From: Maridesulfovibrio zosterae DSM 11974
Lineage (GTDB): Bacteria > Desulfobacterota > Desulfovibrionia > Desulfovibrionales > Desulfovibrionaceae
Assembly: GCF_000425265.1 (NCBI RefSeq)
Contig: NZ_KE384342.1
Coordinates: forward strand, 886,245-950,244
DNA length: 64,000 bases
Direction of reading: 5' to 3'
Shown here: positions 8,602 to 17,974 of the stretch, in pieces
Layout of the letters: each line of letters begins with the position of its first letter
How positions within the stretch are numbered: position 1 is the first letter of the stretch
The notes under the pieces: generated by a model
Told to the model about the DNA's origin: nothing
The model's input: the letters and a program-made list of their open reading frames with translations, nothing else
The model's database searches: none
Program-made: the position numbers and the translations under genes

Positions 8602-8919
8602 TCCAACCTGCGCTAACACTCTTATTAATTAAAAAATTCAAAACCGCACAAATTATCATGCTTACATATTTTTACAACTAATAGATGACTATGAAAGTAA
8701 ACACTTTCGGTCAAGTATACGAAATCAAAAGTAACAGGATTGTGACTTTGCTGTCTGTTAAGCTCAAAATTTTCTTCAGTATTACAGGTAAATAAATTGG
8801 TAATAAAATATCTGTTTGCACAGAGACATAAAAACTTCCTTGCCTGTTAACTATTTGTACAGTATAGTTAAAAGATAAGATAACCTTCATAATAGCTCAT
8901 TATTTTTACTGAGGATTAA
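8602..8919. other. Intergenic region between arsC and rsgA
   Basis: Divergent spacer of 318 bases. Apart from the rsgA promoter at 8840-8868 I see no gene or repeat in it. Confidence 0.6.
8840..8868 (+). promoter_or_regulatory. Sigma-70 promoter of rsgA
   Basis: TTGCCT (8840-8845), 17-base spacer, TATAGT (8863-8868), about 45 bases before the start codon. Confidence 0.6.
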
Positions 8920-9960
8920 TTGAGTAACAAACAATATTCACTGGAAGAACTCGGCTGGAAAAAGACTTTTAAAGATCAGCTGAGTACGAAAGAAGAAGAA
9001 ATTTTTCTCCCGGCCAGAGTCACCATGACTCACAAAGGTCACGTAGTAGTTTCAACAGGTGACTCAGAGCATCTATTAAAAATTGCTGAAAAAGGGATTG
9101 GCAGCCTCAATCAACAACCTACAGTCGGAGACTGGCTGCTACTTGATAAAAACTCTATCGTTCCGGAAAGACTTCTTGAACGTACAAGCCTGCTGCAACG
9201 AATGGCGCCGGGACAAGAAGTAAAACTCCAACCCATTGCCGCCAATATCGATACTCTTTTTATTGTTTCATCCTGCAATTCAGAATTTAATTTAAATCGT
9301 ATTGAAAGATATATATGCCTTGCCCTTGAGGCTGGGGTAAATTTTGTTCTGGTCCTTACAAAAGAAGATCTGACCGAAGAAGCCCAAAAATATCGCAAGA
9401 AAGCAAAAAAACTTTTTGAAGATATCGAAACAATTACTATCAACGGCAAGGACCATGAAAGCGTGCAAAAGCTGCACAAATGGTTCGAAAAAGGTGAAAC
9501 AGTTGTTCTTTTAGGGTCTTCAGGTGTCGGCAAGACAACTCTTCTAAATACGATTAACGGCACTACAAAAGAAAAGACCGGCTCAATCCGTGAATCAGAT
9601 GAAAAGGGACGACATACAACCACAACAAGATCCTTACACGTTATGCCGTCAGGGGCTTTACTGATCGATGTTCCTGGAATCAGAGAATTACAACTGCACG
9701 ACTGTCAGGCGGGAATAAATAGAGCTTTTGCCGAAATTGTCGAAGCTGAAGACATGTGCAGGTTTTCAGATTGCAGCCACCAACAGGAACCGGGATGTGC
9801 TGTACGAGATGCACTTGAGCAAGGTACACTTGATCAAAGACGACTGGATAATTACTTGAAACTAAAAGAAGAAGCAGAAAAAAATACCGATAATATTGCG
9901 GAAAAACAAAAACGGAAATCAGGGAAAAAAAATAAATACTCCCGTAAATGGAAGAAATAG
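8920..9960 (+). CDS. rsgA: Ribosome small-subunit maturation GTPase
   Basis: A circularly permuted GTPase that checks the 30S decoding site late in assembly. 346 residues: an N-terminal OB fold (to about residue 100), then the permuted GTPase with G4-like TKED (147-150), G1 GSSGVGKT (199-206) and G3 DVPG (250-253), and a C-terminal zinc site formed by Cys280, Cys285, His287 and Cys293. The basic tail (KQKRKSGKKNKYSRKWKK) probably binds rRNA. The start is TTG, set by GAGG six bases upstream. Monocistronic, with its own promoter and terminator. Confidence 0.96.
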   Translation: MSNKQYSLEELGWKKTFKDQLSTKEEEIFLPARVTMTHKGHVVVSTGDSEHLLKIAEKGIGSLNQQPTVGDWLLLDKNSIVPERLLERTSLLQRMAPGQEVKLQPIAANIDTLFIVSSCNSEFNLNRIERYICLALEAGVNFVLVLTKEDLTEEAQKYRKKAKKLFEDIETITINGKDHESVQKLHKWFEKGETVVLLGSSGVGKTTLLNTINGTTKEKTGSIRESDEKGRHTTTTRSLHVMPSGALLIDVPGIRELQLHDCQAGINRAFAEIVEAEDMCRFSDCSHQQEPGCAVRDALEQGTLDQRRLDNYLKLKEEAEKNTDNIAEKQKRKSGKKNKYSRKWKK

Positions 9961-9968
9961 TTTTAATT

Positions 9969-9998
9969 AAAAGGCCGTCCAGCTGGGCGGCCTTTTAA
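9969..9998 (+). terminator. Terminator after rsgA
   Basis: AAAAGGCCGTCC-AGCT-GGGCGGCCTTTT hairpin with one G-T pair, directly before the insertion sequence. Confidence 0.85.
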
Positions 9999-10061
9999 AT
10001 TATTTAAGAATCATCTGTATTAGTTCCGACTTGATCTGACATTTCCTCTTGAAATAGAAGA

Positions 10062-10125
10062 GGTTCTCCTTTTTGATGGAAATACTAACGAACCATCAAA
10101 TAGGGCACCACGCCCAAGGAGAACC
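10062..10125 (+). promoter_or_regulatory. Leader fold that hides the transposase ribosome site
   Basis: GGTTCTCCTT (10062-10071) is perfectly complementary to AAGGAGAACC (10116-10125), which contains the Shine-Dalgarno of the transposase. Inside it TTTGATGG (10072-10079) pairs with CCATCAAA (10093-10100), and GGGC/GCCC (10103-10106, 10112-10115) can pair. RNA reading in from outside would fold and block translation. Confidence 0.6.
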
Positions 10126-10127
10126 AC

Positions 10128-11168
10128 ATGTCTAGTTTCAACCAAAACATCATAAAACACAAGATAGGCCTGCTGAATCTGGCAGAAGAACTTGGTAACG
10201 TTTCCAGAGCCTGCAAGCTGATGGGCTTTTCTCGGGACACTTTTTACCGCTATCAGTCAGCCAAGGAAGAAGGCGGAGTCGAGGCTCTTTTTGATAAGTC
10301 TCGTCGTAAACCCAACCTGAAGAATAGGGTAGATCAGGCAATCGAAAACGCAGTTGTGGTTTACGCAACTGACTTTCCTGCTCATGGACAAACAAGAGCC
10401 AGTAACGAGCTAAGAAAATTGGGTGTTTTTGTCTCGCCGTCCGGCATTAGATCCATCTGGCTACGGCACAATCTTCATAATTTTAAACTCCGCCTGAAGG
10501 CTTTGGAAAAAATCTCAGCCGAACAAGGAATAGTCCTTACTGAAGCGCAGGTTCAGGCCCTTGAGAAGAAAAAAGATGATGATCTGGCCTGCGGTGAAAT
10601 CGAAACCGCCCATCCTGGCTATCTTGGCAGCCAAGATACTTTCTACGTCGGCACAATTAAAGGCGTTGGGCGTATTTACCAGCAGACTTTCGTGGATACG
10701 TATTCCAAGTGGGCTGCTGCAAAGCTCTACACGACCAAAACGCCAATCACAGCTGCCGATATGCTCAACGACAAAGTTGTTCCATTCTTTGCGGAGCAGG
10801 ATATGGGGATTCTGCGCATTCTCACAGACAGAGGGACAGAATATTGCGGCAACCTTGAAACACACGATTATCAGCTGTTTCTTGGCATTTGTGGCATTGA
10901 GCACACAAAGACCAAAGCTCGTCATCCACAAACCAACGGTATTTGCGAACGTTTTCATAAAACGATTCTGGATGAATTTTACAAGGTCACATTTAGGCGT
11001 AAGATTTACGCTTCACTGGACGAATTGCAGGCTGATCTTGATATCTGGATTGATGAATACAACACGCAACGTTCTCATCAGGGAAAAATGTGTTGCGGTC
11101 GAACACCAATGACAACTATGCTGGATGGAAAAGGACTCTGGAACGACAAGGTCCAAAGTTTAAACTAA
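10128..11168 (+). CDS. IS481-family DDE transposase
   Basis: 346 residues, intact. The N-terminal helix-turn-helix is LGNVSRACKLMGFSRDTFYR. The rve-type catalytic core has the first Asp in QQTFVDTYSKW, the second in LRILTDRGTEYCG and the Glu in NGICERFHKTILDEF, so all three acidic residues are present and the enzyme may be active. The ATG at 10128 is preceded by AAGGAGAACCAC. The ribosome site lies inside an inverted repeat, probably limiting expression from neighbouring promoters. Confidence 0.93.
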   Translation: MSSFNQNIIKHKIGLLNLAEELGNVSRACKLMGFSRDTFYRYQSAKEEGGVEALFDKSRRKPNLKNRVDQAIENAVVVYATDFPAHGQTRASNELRKLGVFVSPSGIRSIWLRHNLHNFKLRLKALEKISAEQGIVLTEAQVQALEKKKDDDLACGEIETAHPGYLGSQDTFYVGTIKGVGRIYQQTFVDTYSKWAAAKLYTTKTPITAADMLNDKVVPFFAEQDMGILRILTDRGTEYCGNLETHDYQLFLGICGIEHTKTKARHPQTNGICERFHKTILDEFYKVTFRRKIYASLDELQADLDIWIDEYNTQRSHQGKMCCGRTPMTTMLDGKGLWNDKVQSLN

Positions 11169-11234
11169 ACTGACAATTTCGGTCCCATCAGAAAGGCGGA
11201 CTGTCAGATCAAGTATGAACCACTACAAATCATC

Positions 11235-12614
11235 CTAATACTGACTAATCTTCTTAGGTAGCTTGATCAGCCAGAATCCGGCCTTTTCATCTGTTTTTTG
11301 TAGTTTAAAGGAAGTATTAACTTCCTGCCCACTGTATTTCAGTTTATTCTCATCAATAACGTATTTTGTGGCTTTCTTTACAACTTTACCATTCTTATCT
11401 TTTACAGGATCAACAGTAACAGACTTGAATCCGAAATCATTGTCAGAACACACGGCAATTGTCTGCATATCCGGTAGAAGAGCGAGCCCTTCGGCTTTAC
11501 TAGGCTTCCAGCCAAGCTCACGCAGACTGACAATTTTTTTCTTAGTGGCCATTTTTATTCCAAGTGAATCAAGTTCCTGTGCTCCTGCAACTGCTTCAAG
11601 TTCTTTACCGTCAGCTGTTTTCCTACCAGTAAGATCAGTAGCATCTTCAATATCAATCAGATAAACAATATTGCGCAGACCATCCTTACCTTTGCCCTGC
11701 TCTATGATAAGAAATTCTGTATCGCTCACAGCCTGCAGGTCACCGATTTTAACATCTTTACATTTGTTATAAGATTCAACATCCACAGGATAAGCAAACA
11801 TCTTTGTTTCTCCTGTTTCAGGATCAAGCAGGACTAAACGGGTAAACGGAGCTTTACTATTGGAAACATCACCATCAATGTCACAAATGGACTGTACTGC
11901 TCCTAGTACTGTATTCGATGGAGTTACAGCTATTCCTTCCATACCTCTGTTCGGCTGTCTCTTTCCTACAATAGTAGGCAACCCGTTGCCGGGAGCGTAC
12001 TTTTTCAGTAAACGCCCTGTATTAGCATCCATTTTAGCTATAAAAGGTCCATATTCATCACAAATCCATAGATTACCATCTTTGGCATCAATGGCAATTC
12101 CTTCTGTATCCAACCCCTCGCGATCATAACTTAAAACTTTGTAGGAATCAGAAAGCGGAATCTCACCAGTTGATCCTACAGTCCCCGGAGGGATAGGACG
12201 TCCGGATATCTTATTTCCTTTAAAGTCCCTAATATCAATAATGCTGCGGAGAGTTATTTCACCATTTTTCAATCCCAAAGCTCCATATGAAGGAGTATAC
12301 TCTGGAGCTGGAAAAACCTTTGATGATACTTTCTTACCATCAACCAGAACCTTTGGACTGCCAGCATTGGGTCCGCGATCGCTAATAGCGTAGAAAAAAA
12401 GGGTTCCATCCTTTCCTTTACCGATATAAGTCATTCCAGAACCAATTCCAATTGGAAAACCGTCATTAAATTCGGCAGAGAATTTTCCAGAATATGGAAC
12501 ATTATACTTTTGCGGAGTATCTATTTCATATTTTTGAATCTTAAATTCAGACGCAGCTGCAGTTCCTACACTCATCGCTAAAACAACACCAGTCGCTATT
12601 AATTTTTTAAACAT
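11235..12614 (-). CDS. Secreted esterase-like phytase-family protein
   Basis: About 459 residues with a Sec signal peptide (MFKKLIATGVVLAMSVGTAA, cleavage near ASE). The mature part has repeated beta-propeller-like stretches (GIAIDAKDGNLWICDEYGP, EGIAVTPSNTVLGAVQS, EGLALLPDMQTIAVCSDND), matching the 'esterase-like activity of phytase' family (PF13449). It probably hydrolyses phosphate esters or related compounds in the periplasm, but the substrate is uncertain. AGGAGG is 2 bases before the ATG at 12623 and 11 before the ATG at 12614, so the start is ambiguous by three codons. The gene lies just downstream of the insertion sequence end. Confidence 0.82.
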   Translation of the reverse strand: MFKKLIATGVVLAMSVGTAAASEFKIQKYEIDTPQKYNVPYSGKFSAEFNDGFPIGIGSGMTYIGKGKDGTLFFYAISDRGPNAGSPKVLVDGKKVSSKVFPAPEYTPSYGALGLKNGEITLRSIIDIRDFKGNKISGRPIPPGTVGSTGEIPLSDSYKVLSYDREGLDTEGIAIDAKDGNLWICDEYGPFIAKMDANTGRLLKKYAPGNGLPTIVGKRQPNRGMEGIAVTPSNTVLGAVQSICDIDGDVSNSKAPFTRLVLLDPETGETKMFAYPVDVESYNKCKDVKIGDLQAVSDTEFLIIEQGKGKDGLRNIVYLIDIEDATDLTGRKTADGKELEAVAGAQELDSLGIKMATKKKIVSLRELGWKPSKAEGLALLPDMQTIAVCSDNDFGFKSVTVDPVKDKNGKVVKKATKYVIDENKLKYSGQEVNTSFKLQKTDEKAGFWLIKLPKKISQY

Positions 12615-12731
12615 TTCTAGCATAGCCTCCTTTTTTTTAATAAATAAGGCTACATCATAGAACTAGTTCATAAATCACAAACCGGTTACAAATGAGTCAT
12701 AAATATAACTATTGTCATAAAATTAAGAAAA

Positions 12732-13634
12732 TTAATTCAGCAAACTCATTAAAGCATCTTCAATATCCAGGTAATTAAAATGAAATCCGGCTGCTATTAA
12801 CTTTTCCGGTAAAACAAACTGCCCGCAGAGCAAAACTTCTTCAGCCATCTGGCCGAGCATCAACTTAATGATAAATCCAGGAACACGTATTCGCACAGGC
12901 TTACCAATAACTCTGGCAAGAGTATTATTAAACTTGTTTGACGTTACAGGATTTATTGAGCTTAAATTAAAGACACCCTTGCATGTATGATTCTCAATCA
13001 AAAAGATTATTGCTCTGACTTCATCATCGATATGAATCCATGAAACTCCCTGATGGCCATCACCAAGGTAGCTGCCAAGTCCGAATTTAAAAGGTGGAAC
13101 CATTTTAGAAAGCGCTCCGCCACGCCCCAGAACCATAGCAGTTCGAATAATACACCTGCGGACAGCATGATTTTCTACTGGAAGAGTCGATTCCTCCCAC
13201 TTACGAGCCACCTCTGAAAGAAATGATGGAACCTGATCTGAACTTTCATCAACAGGCTCAGCACCGCGAGGCCCGTAGTAGCCAATTGCTGAACCTTGAA
13301 TCAAAACTTTCGGTTTTTTATCAGCTTTGGCAATAGCTTCACAGACAGCCTGCCCGGCAAGTAATCGGCTGCTTTCAATAGATTTCTTTTTAGACTCAGA
13401 CCATCTGCCCGAAGCAATACCTTCACCAGCAAGATTCACTATAGCTGTAGCACCGTCAGCATATTCCTGCCATCCCGAAGAGCTTTTGCCATCCCAAACA
13501 ACATTGCGAACACCGGAAATTTTAGAAGGCCTGCTTGATCTTGTCAGTGACACAACCTGATATCCTTTAGACACCAATTGTATACTTAAATTTCTGCCTA
13601 TAAAACCTGTTCCACCCAGAATAACTACTCTCAT
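12732..13634 (-). CDS. TIGR01777-family NAD-dependent epimerase-like protein (YfcH type)
   Basis: About 300 residues. Extended SDR fold with the nucleotide-binding MRVVILGGTGFIGRNL, then GATAIVNLAGEGIASGRWSE, ALLIQGSAIGYYGPRG-type 'VLIQGSAIGYYGPRGAEP' (catalytic Tyr region), and a conserved C-terminus (PGFIIKLMLGQMAEEVLLCG). Family members are common but their substrate is unknown. The ATG at 13634 is preceded by GGGAGGAGTT. Transcribed toward the phytase-like gene with a gap of about 115 bases. Confidence 0.9.
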   Translation of the reverse strand: MRVVILGGTGFIGRNLSIQLVSKGYQVVSLTRSSRPSKISGVRNVVWDGKSSSGWQEYADGATAIVNLAGEGIASGRWSESKKKSIESSRLLAGQAVCEAIAKADKKPKVLIQGSAIGYYGPRGAEPVDESSDQVPSFLSEVARKWEESTLPVENHAVRRCIIRTAMVLGRGGALSKMVPPFKFGLGSYLGDGHQGVSWIHIDDEVRAIIFLIENHTCKGVFNLSSINPVTSNKFNNTLARVIGKPVRIRVPGFIIKLMLGQMAEEVLLCGQFVLPEKLIAAGFHFNYLDIEDALMSLLN

Positions 13635-13703
13635 AACTCCTCCCACAAGAATCATTAACGCTGACCAAGTTCATATTCCTGATCTATTATAAACCTATAG
13701 TTC

Positions 13704-15782
13704 TCAATCAAAAGTAGTCGGAAGCTTAATTATAAAACGTGTCCAATGGCCAAGCATTGATTCAACCTCAAATGTTCCTTTATGGTGATCTGTAATAATA
13801 AAATATGAAACTGAAAGTCCAAGCCCCGTTCCTTTCCCTACATCTTTCGTAGTATAAAACGGTTCAAAAATTCTTTTCTGAGTATCTTCGTCCATACCTG
13901 GACCATTGTCTTCAATTTCTATGCGAACCATCTGACTAGCACGTCTTACCCTCAAAATAAAACGAGCTCCTACAGTGCTATATACTTTCCCGCTCATTGC
14001 TTCAGCGGCATTTCTAAAAATATTCAAAAAAACCTGCTGAATCTCATTTTCTTCACAGTAAACAGGAGGAATACCTGGTTCATATTCCCTTATTATTTCA
14101 ATCCTTTTAAAATCATACTCTTTTTTCAAGTCATAATCGCTGGATGCCAGTTCAAGTGTACGGTCAAGGACAGCAGCGATATCCTGTCTATTAAAAACGT
14201 TGTCGCTTTTACGACTGAAACTAAGCATATTCATAACAATTTTAGCAGCACGGTTACCGGATTCAAGGATCCCGTTCAACATTCTGGTAATTCCTCTCTC
14301 ATGCATATACGTCTGAATTACGTCAATTGAGGTGCCACATTCTTCAGCCATATTTATATTCTTTACCAGATCAACGGATGTCCTTCTTTGAATATTTTGC
14401 GCATGCCCTACGATAACAGCCAAAGGGTTATTAATCTCATGTGCCATGCCTGCTGCAAGTCCACCTATAGAAACCATTTTTTCACTTTGCATAACCATCT
14501 GTTCAAAATTTAGCCGCTCAGTAATATCATCAATCCTAATTACGGCTCCTTCAATATTATTTACAACGAGAGGATAAATTGTCATATCCTGATACACAGT
14601 TCGATTATTTCCATAACCGCGAAGCTTAGAATCGATCTGTTTTTTACCGGTCTTGAGAGCCTCCCGAACCAAATCAATTTCAAAGGCAAGCTGCGGCACA
14701 GCTAAATCAAGCGGAAACCCTATAACATCTCTATGCTCTGATTCATAAACGCGTGCAGCTTCCCTGTTCCAGTGGGTTATATTACAATTATTATCCACCC
14801 CTATTAGTACAGAAGGCATTGAATCAATTACACTTGCCAGATATCCTTGAGCCTTTTTCAATTCCTCTTCTGCTCGATTCCTTTCGTGTAATTCCAAGGT
14901 GAGCTCTTTTGTCTTCTGCTTAACCGACTTTCGGAGCATCCATGTCCAGATTATAAACCCAACCAGAAAGAGAATTACCGGAATCAGAACGAGTACAACA
15001 TAATAAATTATTTCTCTGAAATTATTCCTGCGCTCATGAATCCCAAACCACTTTTTGTAAATTTCATCATATTCTCCCGTCTTCTTTATGAGATTAAGAC
15101 CCTCATTTAATTGACCAAGTAATTTAATATCATCCTTTCTGACGGCAAAACAATACTCCCCAAACCCAAATCCAGAACCAACCGACTTAATATTTGTCAA
15201 TCCATCACGTTTTAATTGAAAAATAGTTTGAAGCTTACCTAGCAACGCAGCATCATGTTCGCGGGAAGCAAGAAGCAGCATGGCTTCACCTTGCGAGTCT
15301 ACTGCTACTATTTTAGCCTGAGTAAAATTTTTTAACGCATACTCGTGCATTATATCACTTTTCTGCACGATGATCTCGCTATGAACCAAATCTTCTAATT
15401 GCTTAATATTTGAATCAGCATGCACAAAAATTGAATGAGAAAGAATGTTATGAGGAATCGAAAAATCAAAAAAAGAAGATCTCTCTTCTGACTTAACCAT
15501 GCCTGTAACCACATCACATTTTCCACTCTTCAAATCGGAGACAACATTGCTCCAGTTTCGCAAATTTATTTTGATGTCGAGAGCTTCAGCTTTGGCTACA
15601 GCCCTGATAATATCGATATTAAACCCGGAAGGAATTCCATTATCTAAAAACTCATACGGAGGATAATCATAATCACCTTCGACTATGATCAGGCGGGCAA
15701 AAGAATGGGCAGGAAACAAACTAAAAAGCAGGATCACGGATAAAATAAAACCAAAATGCATATACCGTAATTCTAACTTCAT
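13704..15782 (-). CDS. Sensor histidine kinase with periplasmic solute-binding domain and PAS
   Basis: 692 residues. Signal/anchor helix 10-29, then a bacterial type-3 solute-binding domain (about 31-248; YPPYEFLDNGIPSGFNIDII) that should bind an amino acid-like ligand outside the membrane. A membrane helix at about 258-284 leads to a PAS domain (315-425). The HisKA domain has His448 (GGLAAGMAHEINNPL) and an unusually long loop after it. The HATPase has DNGPGMD and GKGTGLGLSVSYF. No receiver or regulator gene is adjacent, so the output partner is elsewhere. Given three polar amino-acid uptake loci in the window, sensing amino acids is plausible but unproven. Confidence 0.9.
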   Translation of the reverse strand: MKLELRYMHFGFILSVILLFSLFPAHSFARLIIVEGDYDYPPYEFLDNGIPSGFNIDIIRAVAKAEALDIKINLRNWSNVVSDLKSGKCDVVTGMVKSEERSSFFDFSIPHNILSHSIFVHADSNIKQLEDLVHSEIIVQKSDIMHEYALKNFTQAKIVAVDSQGEAMLLLASREHDAALLGKLQTIFQLKRDGLTNIKSVGSGFGFGEYCFAVRKDDIKLLGQLNEGLNLIKKTGEYDEIYKKWFGIHERRNNFREIIYYVVLVLIPVILFLVGFIIWTWMLRKSVKQKTKELTLELHERNRAEEELKKAQGYLASVIDSMPSVLIGVDNNCNITHWNREAARVYESEHRDVIGFPLDLAVPQLAFEIDLVREALKTGKKQIDSKLRGYGNNRTVYQDMTIYPLVVNNIEGAVIRIDDITERLNFEQMVMQSEKMVSIGGLAAGMAHEINNPLAVIVGHAQNIQRRTSVDLVKNINMAEECGTSIDVIQTYMHERGITRMLNGILESGNRAAKIVMNMLSFSRKSDNVFNRQDIAAVLDRTLELASSDYDLKKEYDFKRIEIIREYEPGIPPVYCEENEIQQVFLNIFRNAAEAMSGKVYSTVGARFILRVRRASQMVRIEIEDNGPGMDEDTQKRIFEPFYTTKDVGKGTGLGLSVSYFIITDHHKGTFEVESMLGHWTRFIIKLPTTFD

Positions 15783-15952
15783 ATATTAAATACCTTCATT
15801 TTAATAACTACTTATAAGACATCGGTACACTGACACAGCAATTCAACTAAGTTCTTATCCTTATTAATTAAAACACTTTTTATACAAGCTGTCCAGATAG
15901 CTTCAAAAACAAAACCACAACCTTTACATATTTTTGTAGCTAAAATTTATGT

Positions 15953-15990
15953 AAAAAAAAGGTCCTGAAACAAATTCATGTTTCAGGACC
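15953..15990 (-). terminator. Terminator after the TetR gene
   Basis: GGTCCTGAAAC / GTTTCAGGACC hairpin at 15961-15990 with T8 on the minus strand. Confidence 0.85.
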
Positions 15991-16014
15991 TGAAAATTTA
16001 AAAATAAATCAACT

Positions 16015-16581
16015 CTATTTGAGAGCCCTCATAATAAAATTCAGAGCTTCTTCATAAAGTTTTGGAGGACTATAAGGAGTCAACAGTTTAGTTCTGACTG
16101 CTCCAACAAGATTACAAAGAACGACAGAAGAAGTTTCAGGCACAGGAACACTCGGTATTGAGCCATCGCGAACACCACGTGCCACACAATTTTCCAACAA
16201 TACAGGAATCTGGGCAAACTTATGGACCATAGCATCTCGGTCTGCACCTGTCTTTAAATCACTAAATGGTGAACACCTGATCAACACCAGAAAGTCTTCG
16301 TTTGGATCGATAGAGAACTCAAGATAACGACGGGCAAATCTAACTACAGCATCATAACCATTCTCAGCCTGCACAATCTCATCCTGCAATGCCAGACTCA
16401 ACCTTTCCGCTACATCAAAACCAGCTGCGCGAAAAAGCTTTTCCTTATTTCCGTAATGATGAGAAAGCAACCCTACAGCAACGCCAGCACGATCTGCAAT
16501 TTTCTTAAAAGTTGTTCCGCTGTAGCCTAATTCTCCAAACAATTCCTTAGCAGATTTTAAAACAGTATCCTTTTTGGTCAT
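16015..16581 (-). CDS. TetR/AcrR-family transcriptional regulator
   Basis: 188 residues. The N-terminal TetR helix-turn-helix is KSAKELFGELGYSGTTFKKI followed by ADRAGVAVGLLSHHYGNKEKLF, the typical signature. The rest is a ligand-binding helical domain with no recognisable subfamily. The start is the ATG at 16581. Its own promoter overlaps the palindrome TTACGTAA, so autorepression is likely. No divergent or co-transcribed transport or enzyme gene is close, so its target is unknown. Confidence 0.92.
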   Translation of the reverse strand: MTKKDTVLKSAKELFGELGYSGTTFKKIADRAGVAVGLLSHHYGNKEKLFRAAGFDVAERLSLALQDEIVQAENGYDAVVRFARRYLEFSIDPNEDFLVLIRCSPFSDLKTGADRDAMVHKFAQIPVLLENCVARGVRDGSIPSVPVPETSSVVLCNLVGAVRTKLLTPYSPPKLYEEALNFIMRALK

Positions 16582-16629
16582 GTGCGCACTCTTTAATTTC
16601 AGCTATAAAATATTTCATTACAATACAGT

Positions 16630-16658
16630 TTATTACGTAAAACACTTGTAAAGGTCAA
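16630..16658 (-). promoter_or_regulatory. Promoter and possible operator of the TetR gene
   Basis: On the minus strand TTGACC (16653-16658) and TAATAA (16630-16635) are 17 bases apart. The palindrome TTACGTAA (16633-16640) overlaps the -10, a likely site for autoregulation. Confidence 0.5.
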
Positions 16659-16746
16659 CACGCAAAGGTGATCACAATCCATCATAAATCAACCTTCAAT
16701 CACAGTGAAATAGAATAAACAACCAAACAATACCCCCTAAAAGCAC

Positions 16747-16781
16747 AAAAGCCCCTCCAATCGGAGGGGCCTTTGTTTTTT
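16747..16781 (+). terminator. Orphan intrinsic terminator
   Basis: GCCCCTCC-AATC-GGAGGGGC (16751-16770) followed by CTTTGTTTTTT on the plus strand. No plus-strand gene precedes it, so it may end a small RNA or be a remnant. Confidence 0.65.
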
Positions 16782-17422
16782 AAGGAATGGAAACGGAAGG
16801 TGGTTTTACTAATCTGATCTATGAAAAAAGATATATAAAGTTGCGGCTTAATACACCGGTTTTTTCCATATAGACCATCGTTGAAGTCCATAAACACGAA
16901 GGAGAGATGCGGGCTTCTCCCAAATGTTGCGCCGAAGTGATTCTCACAAAAAGGTGCTGTCATGAATGGTTATTCAACTATTCTTATTGATGCTGTTCAA
17001 ACTTGATCTTACAGACCCCTACAGTCTTCCGGTCAAGGAACCATACTACTATAAAAATAAAACAAACTACTTTTTTGTGGACATCTACTCCGATCTCCTT
17101 TCAGAGCGACATCAACTGGATATAGTATCTACGTTCAGTTTTTACTTCTGTCAACACTTTAAAACACTTTTTTGGACCAAACTAAACTTTTAAAATTAAC
17201 TACCTGTTTTATATATATTTTTATTTTAAAATAAACGTAATTTTTATGCATTAATTCAATGTTTTTAAGCTGAAATATTCTACATCACAACACTGATCAA
17301 GCATTCAATAAATAAATTAAACCGGATGTTTCAATATTTATCTTTACCGCAAAATTCCATATGATTGTTGCAGCAAATGCAAGGTTCACGTAAGGTAAAT
17401 TCAACAAAAGAAGGAGAAAAAC

Positions 17423-17845
17423 ATGATCTTCACAAAAATATTGATCCCTGTTGACGACTCAAGACACTCTGAAAATGCAATTAGTTACGGTTCTGAGCTG
17501 GCAGAAATTTCAGGAGCTAAAGTAATCATTATTCATTGTCATCGTCCTGTCCCCACAGGATTGGGAGACCCCAATTTTCAAAAAGCTATAGACCATGAAA
17601 CTCGCGAATCATATGCGATCCTTGAAAAGCATACAGCTGTATTAAAAGCTAAAAATATAGAATTTGATGAAAAGATTATTGGTGGATCAATAGCAAAATC
17701 AATTAAAACAGTAGCCGAAACAGAAGGATGTGATCTCATAGTAATGGGGTCAAAAGGCAAATCAGATCTTGAAGGACTGGTTGTAGGCAGCGTCACACAC
17801 AAAGTTCTGCATATTGCCCCCTGCCCGGTCCTTGTAATTAAATAA
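17423..17845 (+). CDS. Universal stress protein (UspA family)
   Basis: 140 residues, a single Usp domain: ILIPVDDSRHSENAISYGSE at the start, and near the end the ATP-binding signature GSKGKSDLEGLVVGSVTHKV (G-2x-G-9x-G-S type). Members are cytoplasmic dimers induced by stress. AGAAGGAG lies 6 bases before the ATG. Single gene after a long intergenic region; no terminator is obvious behind it. Confidence 0.93.
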   Translation: MIFTKILIPVDDSRHSENAISYGSELAEISGAKVIIIHCHRPVPTGLGDPNFQKAIDHETRESYAILEKHTAVLKAKNIEFDEKIIGGSIAKSIKTVAETEGCDLIVMGSKGKSDLEGLVVGSVTHKVLHIAPCPVLVIK

Positions 17846-17974
17846 TTGAGAATTTATATATATCTGATGTATAGTTAACTTTGAAATGCAATTGTCATTG
17901 TACTATTTTTCATTTAATTTATTTTATAAGTTTTAATAAAGTTTAATTATATTCTCAAATTTATGGAGAAGTTC

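Larger units (their letters stand above)
10029..11214 (+). mobile_element. IS481-type insertion sequence, complete
   Basis: A 1186-base element bounded by the inverted repeat ACTTGATCTGACA (10029-10041) and its complement (11202-11214); similarity continues imperfectly inward. It contains one intact transposase gene. No clear target-site duplication is seen, so the exact outer boundary could shift by a few bases. It sits between rsgA and the phytase-like gene without breaking a gene. Confidence 0.85.
16582..17422. other. Long intergenic region with an orphan terminator
   Basis: 841 bases without a convincing gene. It holds the TetR promoter, a strong terminator-like hairpin at 16751-16770 and, beyond it, an AT-rich stretch with short open frames in several phases. 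A 75-codon frame at 16966-17193 overlaps a 14-codon frame starting four bases earlier; neither resembles anything I know. It could be a decayed gene or encode a small RNA. Confidence 0.4.

Noticed and set aside
10029-11214. Second IS copy or composite transposon
   Set aside because: Only one element with one pair of ends was found; no cargo genes are enclosed.
16700-16963. 87-codon minus-strand frame
   Set aside because: It runs through the strong terminator hairpin at 16751-16770 and resembles no protein; probably not coding.
16966-17193. 75-codon plus-strand frame
   Set aside because: Poor ribosome-site spacing, AT-rich chance composition and no recognisable motif; mentioned only within the intergenic entry.
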